Source of the DNA: a virus
IMG/VR virus record: IMGVR_UViG_3300037963_001253
Span: 84,629 to 111,707 of that record
Reading direction: 5' to 3' (one strand)
Length of the DNA stretch: 27,079 nucleotides
Shown: positions 8,148 through 14,440 of the stretch, in pieces
Position numbering within the stretch: the first letter of the stretch is position 1
Layout: every line of letters begins with the position of its first letter
Notes under the pieces: model-generated
Seen by the model: the letters and a program-made list of their open reading frames with translations, nothing else
The model's database searches: none
Told to the model about the DNA's origin: nothing
Position numbers and translations under genes: made by a program

Positions 8148-8294
8148 AATAGAGGTGGAAGGGTCCACTTCAAAAACAATCAACAACTGGGAGAGGACCC
8201 TTTGTGGTATTCACTCGATTATTGAATTAAGTATTTTCTGTTCTGTTTTTTTAATTGTTGAAGAAAAGCCTTGGAGAAATCCAGGGCTTTTTTT
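8148..8294 (+). ncRNA. Candidate small RNA between nrdA and recA
   Basis: This gap holds a promoter-like sequence, foldable sequence and a strong terminator in the right order, predicting a transcript of about 145 bases. Two competing folds are visible. A short hairpin pairs GTGGA (8155-8159) with TCCAC (8164-8168). A longer-range stem pairs AAGGGTCC (8159-8166) with GGACCCTT (8195-8202). They share bases and cannot form together. The end is the GAAA-loop terminator. It could instead be an untranslated leader with attenuation for recA. No riboswitch class is recognised. The 5' end is inferred from the promoter. Confidence 0.5.
8267..8294 (+). terminator. Intrinsic terminator upstream of recA
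   Basis: A 9-base-pair stem (8267-8275 with 8280-8288, one G-U pair) closes a GAAA tetraloop and is followed at once by a run of seven T (8288-8294). This is the clearest rho-independent terminator in the window. It separates the nrd transcription unit, or the candidate small RNA, from recA. Confidence 0.9.
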
Positions 8295-8326
8295 GTAGGC
8301 AATTACACATAAAATTCGTATATTTA
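8293..8326 (+). promoter_or_regulatory. Possible recA promoter
   Basis: TTG at 8293-8295 and TATATTTA at 8319-8326 (one base off TAnnTTTG) are 23 bases apart, just after the terminator. The recA ATG at 8351 follows 24 bases later in an A/T-rich leader. The match is imperfect. Confidence 0.35.
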
Positions 8327-8350
8327 TATATAACATTTAAACAATTAAAT

Positions 8351-9454
8351 ATGGCAAAAAAAGCACAAAAATCTACAGAAAATGTAGATCAGTTTCAAGA
8401 AGCACTTGAAAAGTTAAACAAGCAATATGGTAAGGGTACTGTACTTGCTTTAGAAGATAAGGTTGAGGAGTCTTATGATACTATTAGCACAGGGTCAATT
8501 GGTTTTGATTGGATAACGCTAGGTGTTGGAGGGTTTGTCAAAGGTAGAATGTATGAGCTGATGGGCTGGGAAGGTACAGGTAAGTCCACAATCTGTGGTC
8601 ACGCTGTAGCCAGCTGTCAAGCTAAAGGAGGTAAGGTAGTATACATTGATGGCGAGCATGCTGTTGATACTAACTACTTCAAAGCATTGGGTGTAAACAC
8701 AGAGACTATGTTGATTGCACAACCATCTTCGGGTGAAGAAGGTTTTCAGATTGCAGTTGAACTAATGCAAACAGGTGATGTAGATCTAGTCATCATAGAC
8801 TCAGATTCATCACTAATACCAAAAGCAGTACTAGATGGGGCTGTGGGTGAACATGCAATTGGTAAGAAAGCACGACTAAACAGTAGTGCATATCCTAAGC
8901 TAAAATCTATAGCACACAACACAAACACATGTCTTATTGTAATCTCTCAGTATAGAGAAAAGATTGGTGTCATGTTTGGTAACCCTACAACTACACAGGG
9001 TGGACATGCACTGAAGTTTTATTCTGACTGTAGAATAGAAGTTAGTAGATCACTAGCTAAGGATGGTGGTGTTACCTATGGTAATATCACTAAGGTGAAG
9101 GCTACTAAGAATAAGATTACTCCTCCGTATAAACTAGCAGACTTTGAGATAGTGTATGGTATTGGTATTGATAGAGTGGGTGAGATGATGCAATTACTTA
9201 ATGACTATGAGTTAGGTAGAAAGTATGGTAAGACTATGACAGTCGATGGTGTTAAGCATGATCTTGAAGAGTTCAAAGATATGGTACGTAATGACGAGAA
9301 GTTTTACAATGAGTTACGTATGAAGATCATCACAGCTATCAAGGGTGAAGAGATGCAGGAAGAAGAAGAGGAGTCTCCCATAGTGGAGACTAAGATTGAA
9401 GTCCAAACACCAGAGCCTGAGATAAAAAGATGGTACGATACAAATGAAATGTAA
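8351..9454 (+). CDS. recA: RecA recombinase
   Basis: This 367-residue RecA forms filaments on single-stranded DNA and drives ATP-dependent strand exchange. Visible motifs: Walker A GWEGTGKST (residues 72-80, K78), catalytic E102 in GEHAVD, Walker B ending at D150 (LVIID), and the L2-type region IGVMFGNPTTTQGGHALKFY, close to bacterial RecA. A Glu-rich acidic tail ends the protein, as in cellular RecA. I chose ATG 8351: an upstream in-frame TTG at 8255 would put the start before the terminator, and a typical RecA N-terminus begins at 8351 after an A/T-rich leader. It resembles bacterial RecA more than T4 UvsX. The next gene overlaps its end by 11 bases. It likely acts with the PD-(D/E)XK nuclease in phage recombination and repair. 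Confidence 0.95.
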   Translation: MAKKAQKSTENVDQFQEALEKLNKQYGKGTVLALEDKVEESYDTISTGSIGFDWITLGVGGFVKGRMYELMGWEGTGKSTICGHAVASCQAKGGKVVYIDGEHAVDTNYFKALGVNTETMLIAQPSSGEEGFQIAVELMQTGDVDLVIIDSDSSLIPKAVLDGAVGEHAIGKKARLNSSAYPKLKSIAHNTNTCLIVISQYREKIGVMFGNPTTTQGGHALKFYSDCRIEVSRSLAKDGGVTYGNITKVKATKNKITPPYKLADFEIVYGIGIDRVGEMMQLLNDYELGRKYGKTMTVDGVKHDLEEFKDMVRNDEKFYNELRMKIITAIKGEEMQEEEEESPIVETKIEVQTPEPEIKRWYDTNEM

Positions 9455-9836
9455 AGTTTGTGGCAGGAAGAGCGAAAGTGAATACTGCTTCAGACACAAA
9501 CCAAGAAAGAAACTAGCCTCTAGAAAGTTTAAGAACGCACTTCCATCTAGGGGCAAAGTTTCACCTAACAAAGATCACTTATTTTTTATGGATATATGGA
9601 GAAAGAGGCCACACCGGTCTGAGATCAGTGGTGTGTACCTGGGAAAAGAACCCTCTAGTGCCTTCTTTCATCACATACTACCGAAAAATAAATATCCAGA
9701 AGTTAGGATGGATGAAGAAAATATTATACTTTTGACACTTGATGAACATGCTGATGTTGAGTCAGATATGTACAAATTTGATATAATAAACCAACGTAGA
9801 ATTAATCTTTTAAAAAAACTAAATCATGAATCATAA
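9444..9836 (+). CDS. HNH-like / zinc-ribbon endonuclease-like protein
   Basis: The 130-residue protein begins with a CKVCG...YCFRH zinc knuckle (residues 3-18), followed by a basic region and an HNH-like core. FHHILPKN near residue 75 could supply the first His pair, NIILLTLDEH (about residues 92-101) the middle Asn and last His. This resembles the HNH arrangement of recombination endonucleases such as lambda NinG/Rap, though similarity is by pattern only. It overlaps the end of recA by 11 bases and the next gene by 11. Translation coupled to recA suggests a recombination-junction or DNA-processing nuclease. The second Cys pair found in many HNH proteins is not seen after the core, so activity is not certain. 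Confidence 0.6.
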   Translation: MKCKVCGRKSESEYCFRHKPRKKLASRKFKNALPSRGKVSPNKDHLFFMDIWRKRPHRSEISGVYLGKEPSSAFFHHILPKNKYPEVRMDEENIILLTLDEHADVESDMYKFDIINQRRINLLKKLNHES

Positions 9837-10287
9837 AAGAAAAAAGGCAGACAAATATTTTGCTGCACATGGGATAAACCCAAACACACCAAACAGTGAC
9901 GGTATTAGCAATGTGCTAGACCTTACACCAAAAAAATCATGGCATCAAGACAGTGATGGTGTTACAAGTTATGCTTGTACTATTAGTGTACAAGGATACT
10001 TATTCTATTCACATGTAGATGTAATCTTTACAGACTCAGATGGTAATACATATGAGTTCGAAGGATCTGCAGGTGGTGTAGGAGTAGGAGATACTGAAGC
10101 TGAAGGTATTATTTATTTCGGTAATGAAGAGACATTACTAAAAGCAACTACATTCGGAGTAGCATTTATTGCAGAAGATGGTGGTGCACTACAAGTAACA
10201 TGGGGTACTAGTGGTAACGCTACAGCAGTAGGTGTAGGTGAAGGACTAGGTGCATTTGGTGGTAGTGGATCTTGGAAAAAAGTATAA
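9826..10287 (+). CDS. Gly-rich beta protein, possibly VapA-like barrel
   Basis: The 153-residue protein has a basic N-terminus (residues 1-10), then a strongly beta-forming region with alternating hydrophobic residues (about 45-130) and Gly-rich turns. It ends in a Gly-rich motif, EGLGAFGGSGSW. No signal peptide or enzymatic motif is visible. The beta pattern with a closing Gly-rich strand reminds me of the compact barrel of the Rhodococcus VapA family, but this is a weak recollection and not a firm call. It lies between the recA/HNH pair and the co-chaperonin cluster. It may be a small virion or host-directed protein. Confidence 0.65.
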   Translation: MNHKRKKADKYFAAHGINPNTPNSDGISNVLDLTPKKSWHQDSDGVTSYACTISVQGYLFYSHVDVIFTDSDGNTYEFEGSAGGVGVGDTEAEGIIYFGNEETLLKATTFGVAFIAEDGGALQVTWGTSGNATAVGVGEGLGAFGGSGSWKKV

Positions 10288-10290
10288 ACT

Positions 10291-10605
10291 ATGTCATACA
10301 TAAAAAACCAATTCTTTTATACACGGAAAGAACCAATCGAGGGAACAGACCCACAAGAATTTAATGAGTACAAAGATAGTATCAACCTTAATAAGGTGAT
10401 AAGATCTGTACAGATGTCACCAGATACTATTGTAATATTACTAGATGATATGCACGAGCGTGTACAGGAAGTGCCTAACATTAATCCTAAGAACAATAAA
10501 GTGATTGGGACTAAGAAGAAAGTTCAGGTGTTTCAAACTGAGGCATATCTATCAGGTGATGACAAAGTAAGATTTGAGAAACTAACAAACGTAGAAAATG
10601 AGTAA
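10291..10605 (+). CDS. Hypothetical phage protein, 104 residues
   Basis: This small protein is unrecognised: hydrophilic, with a central segment TIVILLDDMHERVQEVP (about residues 46-62) that reads as a beta strand followed by a turn, and a Lys-rich IGTKKKVQVFQTEAYLSG strand pair. It overlaps the GroES-like gene by 8 bases in a different frame, so it is probably translated with it. A head or assembly-linked role would fit the co-chaperonin next door but is not shown by the sequence. Confidence 0.75.
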   Translation: MSYIKNQFFYTRKEPIEGTDPQEFNEYKDSINLNKVIRSVQMSPDTIVILLDDMHERVQEVPNINPKNNKVIGTKKKVQVFQTEAYLSGDDKVRFEKLTNVENE

Positions 10606-10894
10606 GAAACCATACAAGCAACTCTTAGGTAATCGTATATATGTAGATGTACCTGAGAGAAAGAAGAGCAAGCTTGAGGTAGATGCTAACACTAAGGAAG
10701 CTCTGCAGAGAGAGATGCTTAAGAAGATGTCAAAACTAAAAGTATTTGATGTTGGAGAACTAGTGACTAATATAGAGCCAGGAGACGAAGTATTAATAGA
10801 CCCAGGGAAGTTAAAGGACGCACACTTGATTCCTCTTACGGATGATAAGGATGTACTATTGATATCTCCTTTTGATGTTATTCATGTTTGGTAA
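10598..10894 (+). CDS. GroES-like co-chaperonin
   Basis: The 98-residue length matches GroES (about 97) and T4 gp31 (111). The GroES pattern is visible: LGNRIYVDVPE near residues 10-20 (compare PLGDRVLVKP), a region rich in Leu and Lys in place of the mobile loop (about 22-48), then GELVTNIEPGDEVLIDPG (compare VGDRVLF) and a closing VLLISPFDVIHVW strand (compare the MREDDILAV end). It would cap the host GroEL ring and adapt it to fold phage proteins, as gp31 does for the T4 capsid protein. No GroEL gene is in the window, fitting use of the host ring. The hydrophobic GroEL-binding tripeptide of the mobile loop cannot be placed with confidence. The next gene begins on the last base of the stop codon (TAATG). 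Confidence 0.75.
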   Translation: MSKKPYKQLLGNRIYVDVPERKKSKLEVDANTKEALQREMLKKMSKLKVFDVGELVTNIEPGDEVLIDPGKLKDAHLIPLTDDKDVLLISPFDVIHVW

Positions 10895-11715
10895 TGAGCG
10901 TAGATATAATATCAGGAACAGAGGCAGCTTACACTGTGCCCAAGTGGCCAAGCCAAGAGCTGCCTTTCATTTCCTGCAAATGTATTACTTACGGAAGAAC
11001 GGATCTACTAGTTGAATCTTTATATAGTTTTCTTATACAAGACTATCCAAAAGATAAGTGCGAGCTAGTAATAGTCAATGACTATCCTCTTCAGAAATTA
11101 CACTACCCTCACCCACAAGTAAAAATATACAATCTTGATACCACCTTTCCTCTGATCGGAGAGAAAGAGAACTTTGCTATTGAAATATGTCAAGGACCTC
11201 TCATCGCTGTATGGGATGATGATGATGTAGCTATGCCCAATCACTTACAGAACATCGCTAAGTATTGGAAGGATGACACTAACATTATCCACTGGGAGAC
11301 AGGAGTATACTACAACGAACCTAACATTACACAGATAATGGGAGTTGGTAACTCAGGTATTGTATACAGCAAGGATGTTTGGGAAAGAATAGGTAAAAGC
11401 CCATTAGAGAATGCTGGTGGAGACATGACACTAACCAATAGGATACATGCCTTAGGTGGTAAAGTTGATGTCAAAATGCCAGATAGTGAAGCATCCTGGT
11501 TCTATATGTGGGGTGGTAGAGGTTATCATCAATCCGGTATGGGTACAGATACTGAAGATAGGCCGAACATTATAGAAAGACATTGCGAGTTTGTAGAACA
11601 ACAACGTAAAGCTGGTAATGTTCCTACAGGTGACATACATTTGGTTCCTCAATGGAAACATGACTATAAACAAATGTTGAAAGACTATGTTAATAAACGC
11701 AATAATAATAAATAG
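10894..11715 (+). CDS. Glycosyltransferase family 2-like protein
   Basis: This 273-residue GT-A-fold transferase uses a nucleotide-sugar donor. Visible signs: an N-terminal strand ISCKCITYGR followed by a helix (residues 26-50), LVIVND near residue 58, and a DDDD cluster at residues 108-111 (AVWDDDDV), the metal-binding DxD region of GT2 enzymes. I chose the ATG at 10894, which overlaps the GroES-like stop as TAATG; an in-frame TTG six bases earlier is less likely. It has no membrane segment, so it acts in the cytoplasm. It overlaps a second glycosyltransferase gene by 29 bases. Likely targets are phage structural proteins, host surface glycan precursors or modified DNA bases; the sequence does not say which. 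Confidence 0.88.
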   Translation: MSVDIISGTEAAYTVPKWPSQELPFISCKCITYGRTDLLVESLYSFLIQDYPKDKCELVIVNDYPLQKLHYPHPQVKIYNLDTTFPLIGEKENFAIEICQGPLIAVWDDDDVAMPNHLQNIAKYWKDDTNIIHWETGVYYNEPNITQIMGVGNSGIVYSKDVWERIGKSPLENAGGDMTLTNRIHALGGKVDVKMPDSEASWFYMWGGRGYHQSGMGTDTEDRPNIIERHCEFVEQQRKAGNVPTGDIHLVPQWKHDYKQMLKDYVNKRNNNK

Positions 11716-12319
11716 AAACCTTTTAACAACACTAAAGCATACAGTAGACTTTCTTGAAAAAGAAGAGAGGATAAATAACATATACATTATAGATAATGAT
11801 TCTACTTATCCTCCGTTGTTAGAGTACTATAAGAATACTCCAGCAGGAGTTCACTTCTTACGTGCTAACTATGGTCCTCAACATGTTTGGGCCTCACAGT
11901 TTAACTGTCTTAGAGATGCAGATTATTATATAGTTACCGATCCTGATTGTACATACGATGGTGTACCATCTGATTGGTTGGACAAGATGCTAGCTGTAAG
12001 AGAAGACAAAGTGGGATTCTCGTTAGAGATAAATGATTTACCAGACACAGAGATTGGTAAAGCAGCCAAAGCTCATGAAAGTAAATACTGGACAGTTCCA
12101 CATAATCATGGTTGGGATGCACATATAGATACTACGTTCGCATTGTATGCTAATGGTGTTAGATTTGGTTATGATGCGATAAGATTAGATAGGCCGTATA
12201 CAATAAAACATGAGCCCTGGTATCTTGACAAAGATAATATTAATGAAGAGTGGAGGTATTACTTAGAAAATGCATCTCCAGTCTCAACATGGGGACATAG
12301 ATTAGCAAAAAAGTTATGA
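11687..12319 (+). CDS. Glycosyltransferase, GT-A fold
   Basis: The 210-residue protein starts with a typical GT-A opening, INAIIINRNLLTTLKHTVDF (residues 3-22), then IYIIDNDST (32-40) for nucleotide-sugar binding and YIVTDPDCTYD with the DPD metal motif at residues 85-87. It is shorter than most family members, but the core strands and motif are present. It overlaps the previous transferase by 29 bases in a different frame and the DUF6165-like gene by 4 bases (ATGA), so the three form a translation-coupled group. It probably adds one sugar in the same glycan as its neighbours. Confidence 0.82.
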   Translation: MLINAIIINRNLLTTLKHTVDFLEKEERINNIYIIDNDSTYPPLLEYYKNTPAGVHFLRANYGPQHVWASQFNCLRDADYYIVTDPDCTYDGVPSDWLDKMLAVREDKVGFSLEINDLPDTEIGKAAKAHESKYWTVPHNHGWDAHIDTTFALYANGVRFGYDAIRLDRPYTIKHEPWYLDKDNINEEWRYYLENASPVSTWGHRLAKKL

Positions 12320-12714
12320 AGATAGAGGTGTCAAATGGTGAGTTGCTAGACAAGCTGTCAATACTCAAACTGAAGCTTGAGAACATAAAAGATCGTGAGA
12401 AGTTAAGAAACGTAGAGAAGGAGTATAATATACTAAATCCTCTAGCACAAATACTTTTTGATAATTTTGATATAGAGGAAGCTTACAAGGATCTTCACAG
12501 TATAAATGAGAAGCTATGGTTTATAGAAGATTGGTTAAGAGATCTGGAAGCTGCATCATGTTTTGATGATGGGTTTGTTGAGTTGGCTAGATCTGTATAT
12601 ATTACCAACGATCAAAGAAGTGAATGTAAAAAGAGAATAAATCTATTGACTAAGTCAGAAATAGTAGAAGAAAAATCATACAAAGACTATGACAACAACA
12701 GGAGGAGACGATAA
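12316..12714 (+). CDS. DUF6165-like protein linked to glycosyltransferases
   Basis: The 132-residue protein begins MKIEVSNGELLDKLSILKLK, a signature I associate with the small DUF6165-type family found beside glycosyltransferases in surface-polysaccharide clusters. The rest is mostly helical, charged and Leu-rich (about residues 10-115), suited to coiled-coil or helical-bundle assembly. The last residues are Arg-rich. Function is unknown; a regulatory or scaffold role for the neighbouring transferases is plausible. It starts in an ATGA overlap with the upstream transferase. The family name is from memory and is moderately certain. Confidence 0.6.
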   Translation: MKIEVSNGELLDKLSILKLKLENIKDREKLRNVEKEYNILNPLAQILFDNFDIEEAYKDLHSINEKLWFIEDWLRDLEAASCFDDGFVELARSVYITNDQRSECKKRINLLTKSEIVEEKSYKDYDNNRRRR

Positions 12715-12820
12715 TAACGGGTGGAATTGGACAGGTATACTAGTGTGGGCCATGATATTCTACATAACTTGGGTGTTATGGAGATGGTTACACTACGTAT
12801 TTACCGGTCTTGTAGCTTAA
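12689..12820 (+). CDS. 43-residue single-pass membrane protein
   Basis: A short frame starts with ATG 12689, inside the 3' end of the DUF6165-like gene in another frame, and ends with TAA at 12818-12820 in the tRNA D-arm. The product has an acidic, polar head (GGDDNNG) and a strongly hydrophobic, Trp-rich segment (about residues 15-38, with IFYITWVLWRW). Such small Trp-rich membrane proteins are common in phages but no function can be named. A coding purpose is supported by the overlap with the upstream gene and the clear membrane segment; the overlap with a tRNA is the odd point. Confidence 0.55.
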   Translation: MTTTGGDDNNGWNWTGILVWAMIFYITWVLWRWLHYVFTGLVA

Positions 12821-12879
12821 CTGGATAGAGCACCTCACTACGGATGAGGAGGTTGTAGGTTCGAATCCTACCAAGATCA
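12806..12879 (+). tRNA. tRNA-Arg (anticodon ACG)
   Basis: A full 74-base cloverleaf folds. The acceptor stem is 12806-12812 with 12872-12878 (one G-U pair), the D-stem GCTT/GAGC, the anticodon stem CCTCA/TGAGG with loop CTACGGA and anticodon ACG at 12840-12842, a 5-base variable region, T-stem GTAGG/CCTAC with loop TTCGAAT, and discriminator A12879. The CCA end is not encoded and must be added by the host. ACG in bacteria is normally edited to ICG by TadA and reads CGU, CGC and CGA. Arg codons here often appear as AGA, so the benefit for CGN decoding is notable but not measured. Confidence 0.95.
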
Positions 12880-12880
12880 C

Positions 12881-13078
12881 ATGAAATATATAATAATAAT
12901 AATGCTAGCACTTCTGAGCATGTCTTGTGCTACTCAGAAGCCTAACACTATAAATAAAAGATTGTTTAAGAAGGAGCTTAAAAGAGCTGCTAAGAATCCG
13001 ATTGCTATCTGCAACCCATTCTACACTTACTCATCTTGCCACCTTTCTTCATGTAAGCTTTACGTGCAGTCTTTCTAA
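12881..13078 (+). CDS. Small lipoprotein, 65 residues
   Basis: The start ATG lies two bases after the end of the tRNA. The N-terminus is a lipoprotein signal: a short charged start, hydrophobic IIIIMLALL, then the lipobox LSMSC with Cys16 as the lipid site. The mature part is Lys/Arg-rich, then Cys/Ser/Tyr-rich. The last 25 codons lie antisense to the end of the convergent basic-protein gene, an uncommon 74-base overlap, so the C-terminus may be accidental or the gene truncated. It could be an outer-membrane Rz1-like lipoprotein or an exclusion lipoprotein; no direct evidence favours either. Confidence 0.55.
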   Translation: MKYIIIIMLALLSMSCATQKPNTINKRLFKKELKRAAKNPIAICNPFYTYSSCHLSSCKLYVQSF

Positions 13079-13526
13079 CCATACCTTTCTTAGTACCTGA
13101 CTTAGCCATGTAAGCCTTGCGAGCGGTTTTTCTAACCATTCCCTTTTTAGTACCAGACTTTGCATAGCCCATTTTGTTACGTACAGCTGTAGGTAACTTC
13201 TTAAGACCTTTTTGTGAAGGCTTAACTTTCTTCAAGCCTGCCTTAGCTTTGTGTACTTTTTTTCCTTTTTTAGCATCTTGATTTAAGTAAGATACTTTTG
13301 AGCCAAACTTGTCAGCTTTCTTTTTCATGGCTGCAACAGACATACCTTTCTTAGCCTTTTTCATGTAGGCTCTTCTAGCTGTCTTACGCACCATTCCTTT
13401 TTTAGTTCCAGATTTGGCTTTCATTTTACTACCATATCCAGCTTTTTTTACTTTGGAGCCAGCTTTAGACTTCTTCATATAAGCCTTACGAGCTGTTTTA
13501 CGGACCATACCTTTTTTTGTTCCCAT
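13005..13526 (-). CDS. Repetitive Lys/Arg-rich basic protein with four GTKKGMVRKTAR repeats
   Basis: The 173-residue protein is built almost entirely of Lys, Arg, Ala, Gly and Ser, and carries four near-identical copies of a roughly 18-residue unit, GTKKGMVRKTAR(K/R)AYM. Copies lie at the start, near residues 39-57, and twice in tandem near 125-160. Its composition resembles histone H1 tails or protamine-like proteins, so binding and compaction of DNA is the natural guess. The tail CRMGCR adds Cys residues. It is the last of five basic genes in a row on the minus strand and its 3' end overlaps the convergent lipoprotein gene. It may be packaged in the virion or displace host DNA-binding proteins. 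Confidence 0.82.
   Translation of the reverse strand: MGTKKGMVRKTARKAYMKKSKAGSKVKKAGYGSKMKAKSGTKKGMVRKTARRAYMKKAKKGMSVAAMKKKADKFGSKVSYLNQDAKKGKKVHKAKAGLKKVKPSQKGLKKLPTAVRNKMGYAKSGTKKGMVRKTARKAYMAKSGTKKGMVRKTARKAYMKKGGKMSKCRMGCR
13048..13097 (-). repeat. Copy 1 of the GTKKGMVRKTAR coding repeat
   Basis: This is the most C-terminal copy of the 17-18-codon repeat in the 173-residue basic protein. The protein unit is nearly identical to the other copies while many third-codon bases differ, which suggests older duplication with selection on the protein. Confidence 0.8.
13105..13154 (-). repeat. Copy 2 of the GTKKGMVRKTAR coding repeat
   Basis: This copy is in tandem with copy 1, separated by only a few codons. 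Confidence 0.8.
13358..13409 (-). repeat. Copy 3 of the GTKKGMVRKTAR coding repeat
   Basis: This copy carries TARRAYM instead of TARKAYM and is separated from copy 2 by about 200 bases encoding a unique basic linker. Confidence 0.78.
13473..13523 (-). repeat. Copy 4 of the GTKKGMVRKTAR coding repeat
   Basis: This copy begins right after the initiator Met of the basic protein, so the protein starts with the repeat unit itself. Confidence 0.8.
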
Positions 13527-13550
13527 TGTATTTAGATTATTTTGAGTTAA

Positions 13551-13847
13551 TTAACATTTCCACCTACGTCTAGCTTGTCTTATTCTAGAGTTCGGATTAT
13601 TTCTAGTTTTTGCACTACTGCGTTTTAATTGTCCCAAACTCCTAGCACAATAAGACTTACGTCTTTTAGCAGCTTTAGAGCCCTTCTTTACTTTACCAGT
13701 AACGGCTGTCTTTAGTTTAGATCCAGGATTAGCACGTCTATATGCTGCTACACCTTTCTTGGTCATACCAGCTCCAGACTTAGTCTTCCTGTAGTTACCA
13801 CCTTTACCGGTGGTTCTACGGATAGAATTAGCTTTCTTCCTAGCCAT
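13551..13847 (-). CDS. Basic virion-type protein, DUF6321-like
   Basis: The 98-residue Arg/Lys-rich protein contains GAGMTKKGVAAYRRANPGSK (residues 25-44), then VTGKVKKGSKAAKRRKSYCA (about 49-68) and an end in ARRRWKC. I associate this pattern with the DUF6321-type basic domain found in cyanophages, pelagiphages and large algal viruses, often within virion proteins. The two conserved Cys (in SYCAR and the terminal RWKC) may form a disulfide or bind metal. Its start overlaps the stop of the preceding gene (TAATG). A role in binding packaged DNA is inferred from charge and company. The family name is from memory. Confidence 0.75.
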   Translation of the reverse strand: MARKKANSIRRTTGKGGNYRKTKSGAGMTKKGVAAYRRANPGSKLKTAVTGKVKKGSKAAKRRKSYCARSLGQLKRSSAKTRNNPNSRIRQARRRWKC

Positions 13848-14170
13848 TACTTTTTCTTTTTATTTCTATTAGTAATTTTCTTTAACGTCTTAGCAAAGTT
13901 ACATCTCTGTGTAGCTTTTCTTCCAGGAGGATTCTTACAATACTGAGCTATACTCATACCTTTACGTTTGGCTGCAGCTGTTAGTGCACCAGGTTTCTTG
14001 ATAGCTTTCTTAATATCTAATCTCTTTCCCTTTTTTGCTAAGGGTTTAGCTCCTTGTTGCATGTTAGATCCATACTGAGCTTTCTTTTTACGTACGACTT
14101 TCTTTTTTCCGTACTTAGTGTACGTTGCTTTTTTCTTACGTACAGCTTTTTTCTTTTTGTGTGCAGGCAT
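13847..14170 (-). CDS. Basic protein with KPGALTAAAKRKGMSIAQYC domain
   Basis: The 107-residue protein has an N-terminal half of Lys/Arg clusters (KKKAVRKKKA and similar, residues 4-35) and a C-terminal domain, KKPGALTAAAKRKGMSIAQY followed by CKNPPGRKATQRCNFAKTL, about residues 57-98. I know this PGALTAAAK...A-x-TL pattern from small basic proteins of large DNA viruses and marine phages. The N-terminal half looks like a histone-tail-like DNA-binding arm. It overlaps both neighbours in the TAATG manner, so the block is translated as a unit. DNA compaction in the virion or cell is the likely job. Confidence 0.75.
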   Translation of the reverse strand: MPAHKKKKAVRKKKATYTKYGKKKVVRKKKAQYGSNMQQGAKPLAKKGKRLDIKKAIKKPGALTAAAKRKGMSIAQYCKNPPGRKATQRCNFAKTLKKITNRNKKKK

Positions 14171-14436
14171 TACTTCTTCTTTTTAGATTTGCGTTTACGA
14201 AGAGCACTTGTTCTTCGACCCATCCCTACTCTTTTCTTCTCAGCTACTACTGCAGCCTTACGTTTGCCCACACCTTTCCAGGTGACCGGTGTCTTCTTAC
14301 TTATTCTTTTTGATGGTCTACACTTCTTAGTACCCTTGTTCTTTGAAGAACCACAAGGGTTGCCTTTTTCATCTTTCCATTTTTCTTTAAACCAGCGTTT
14401 AAGAGCTAGACCTTTTGCAGTTTTACGTACAGCCAT
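14170..14436 (-). CDS. Basic protein, DUF5872-like
   Basis: The 88-residue protein reads LKRWFKEKWKDEKGNPCGSS (residues 12-31), then KKCRPSKRISKKTPVTWKGV, followed by a Lys/Arg tail ending KSKKKK. The combination of KRWFKEKW, NPCG and CRPSKRxSxKTP is one I associate with the DUF5872 domain of giant viruses, algal viruses and phages. The two Cys (PCG, KCRP) may form a disulfide. It overlaps the downstream basic gene by one base (TAATG). Function in the family is not established; DNA association is inferred from charge and from the neighbouring genes. Confidence 0.78.
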   Translation of the reverse strand: MAVRKTAKGLALKRWFKEKWKDEKGNPCGSSKNKGTKKCRPSKRISKKTPVTWKGVGKRKAAVVAEKKRVGMGRRTSALRKRKSKKKK

Positions 14437-14440
14437 ATCA

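Noticed and set aside
8245-8252. T-run after nrdA as an additional terminator
   Set aside because: No convincing stem precedes it; the true terminator is at 8267-8294.
8255-8350. In-frame TTG extension of recA by 32 codons
   Set aside because: The extension crosses a strong intrinsic terminator and does not resemble a RecA N-terminus; ATG 8351 fits better.
9372-9391. Seven-pair stem near the recA 3' end
   Set aside because: It lies in coding sequence for the acidic tail with no T-run; too weak to call a terminator.
10888-10893. Alternative TTG start two codons upstream for the family 2-like glycosyltransferase
   Set aside because: ATG 10894 in a TAATG overlap matches the junction style of the neighbouring genes.
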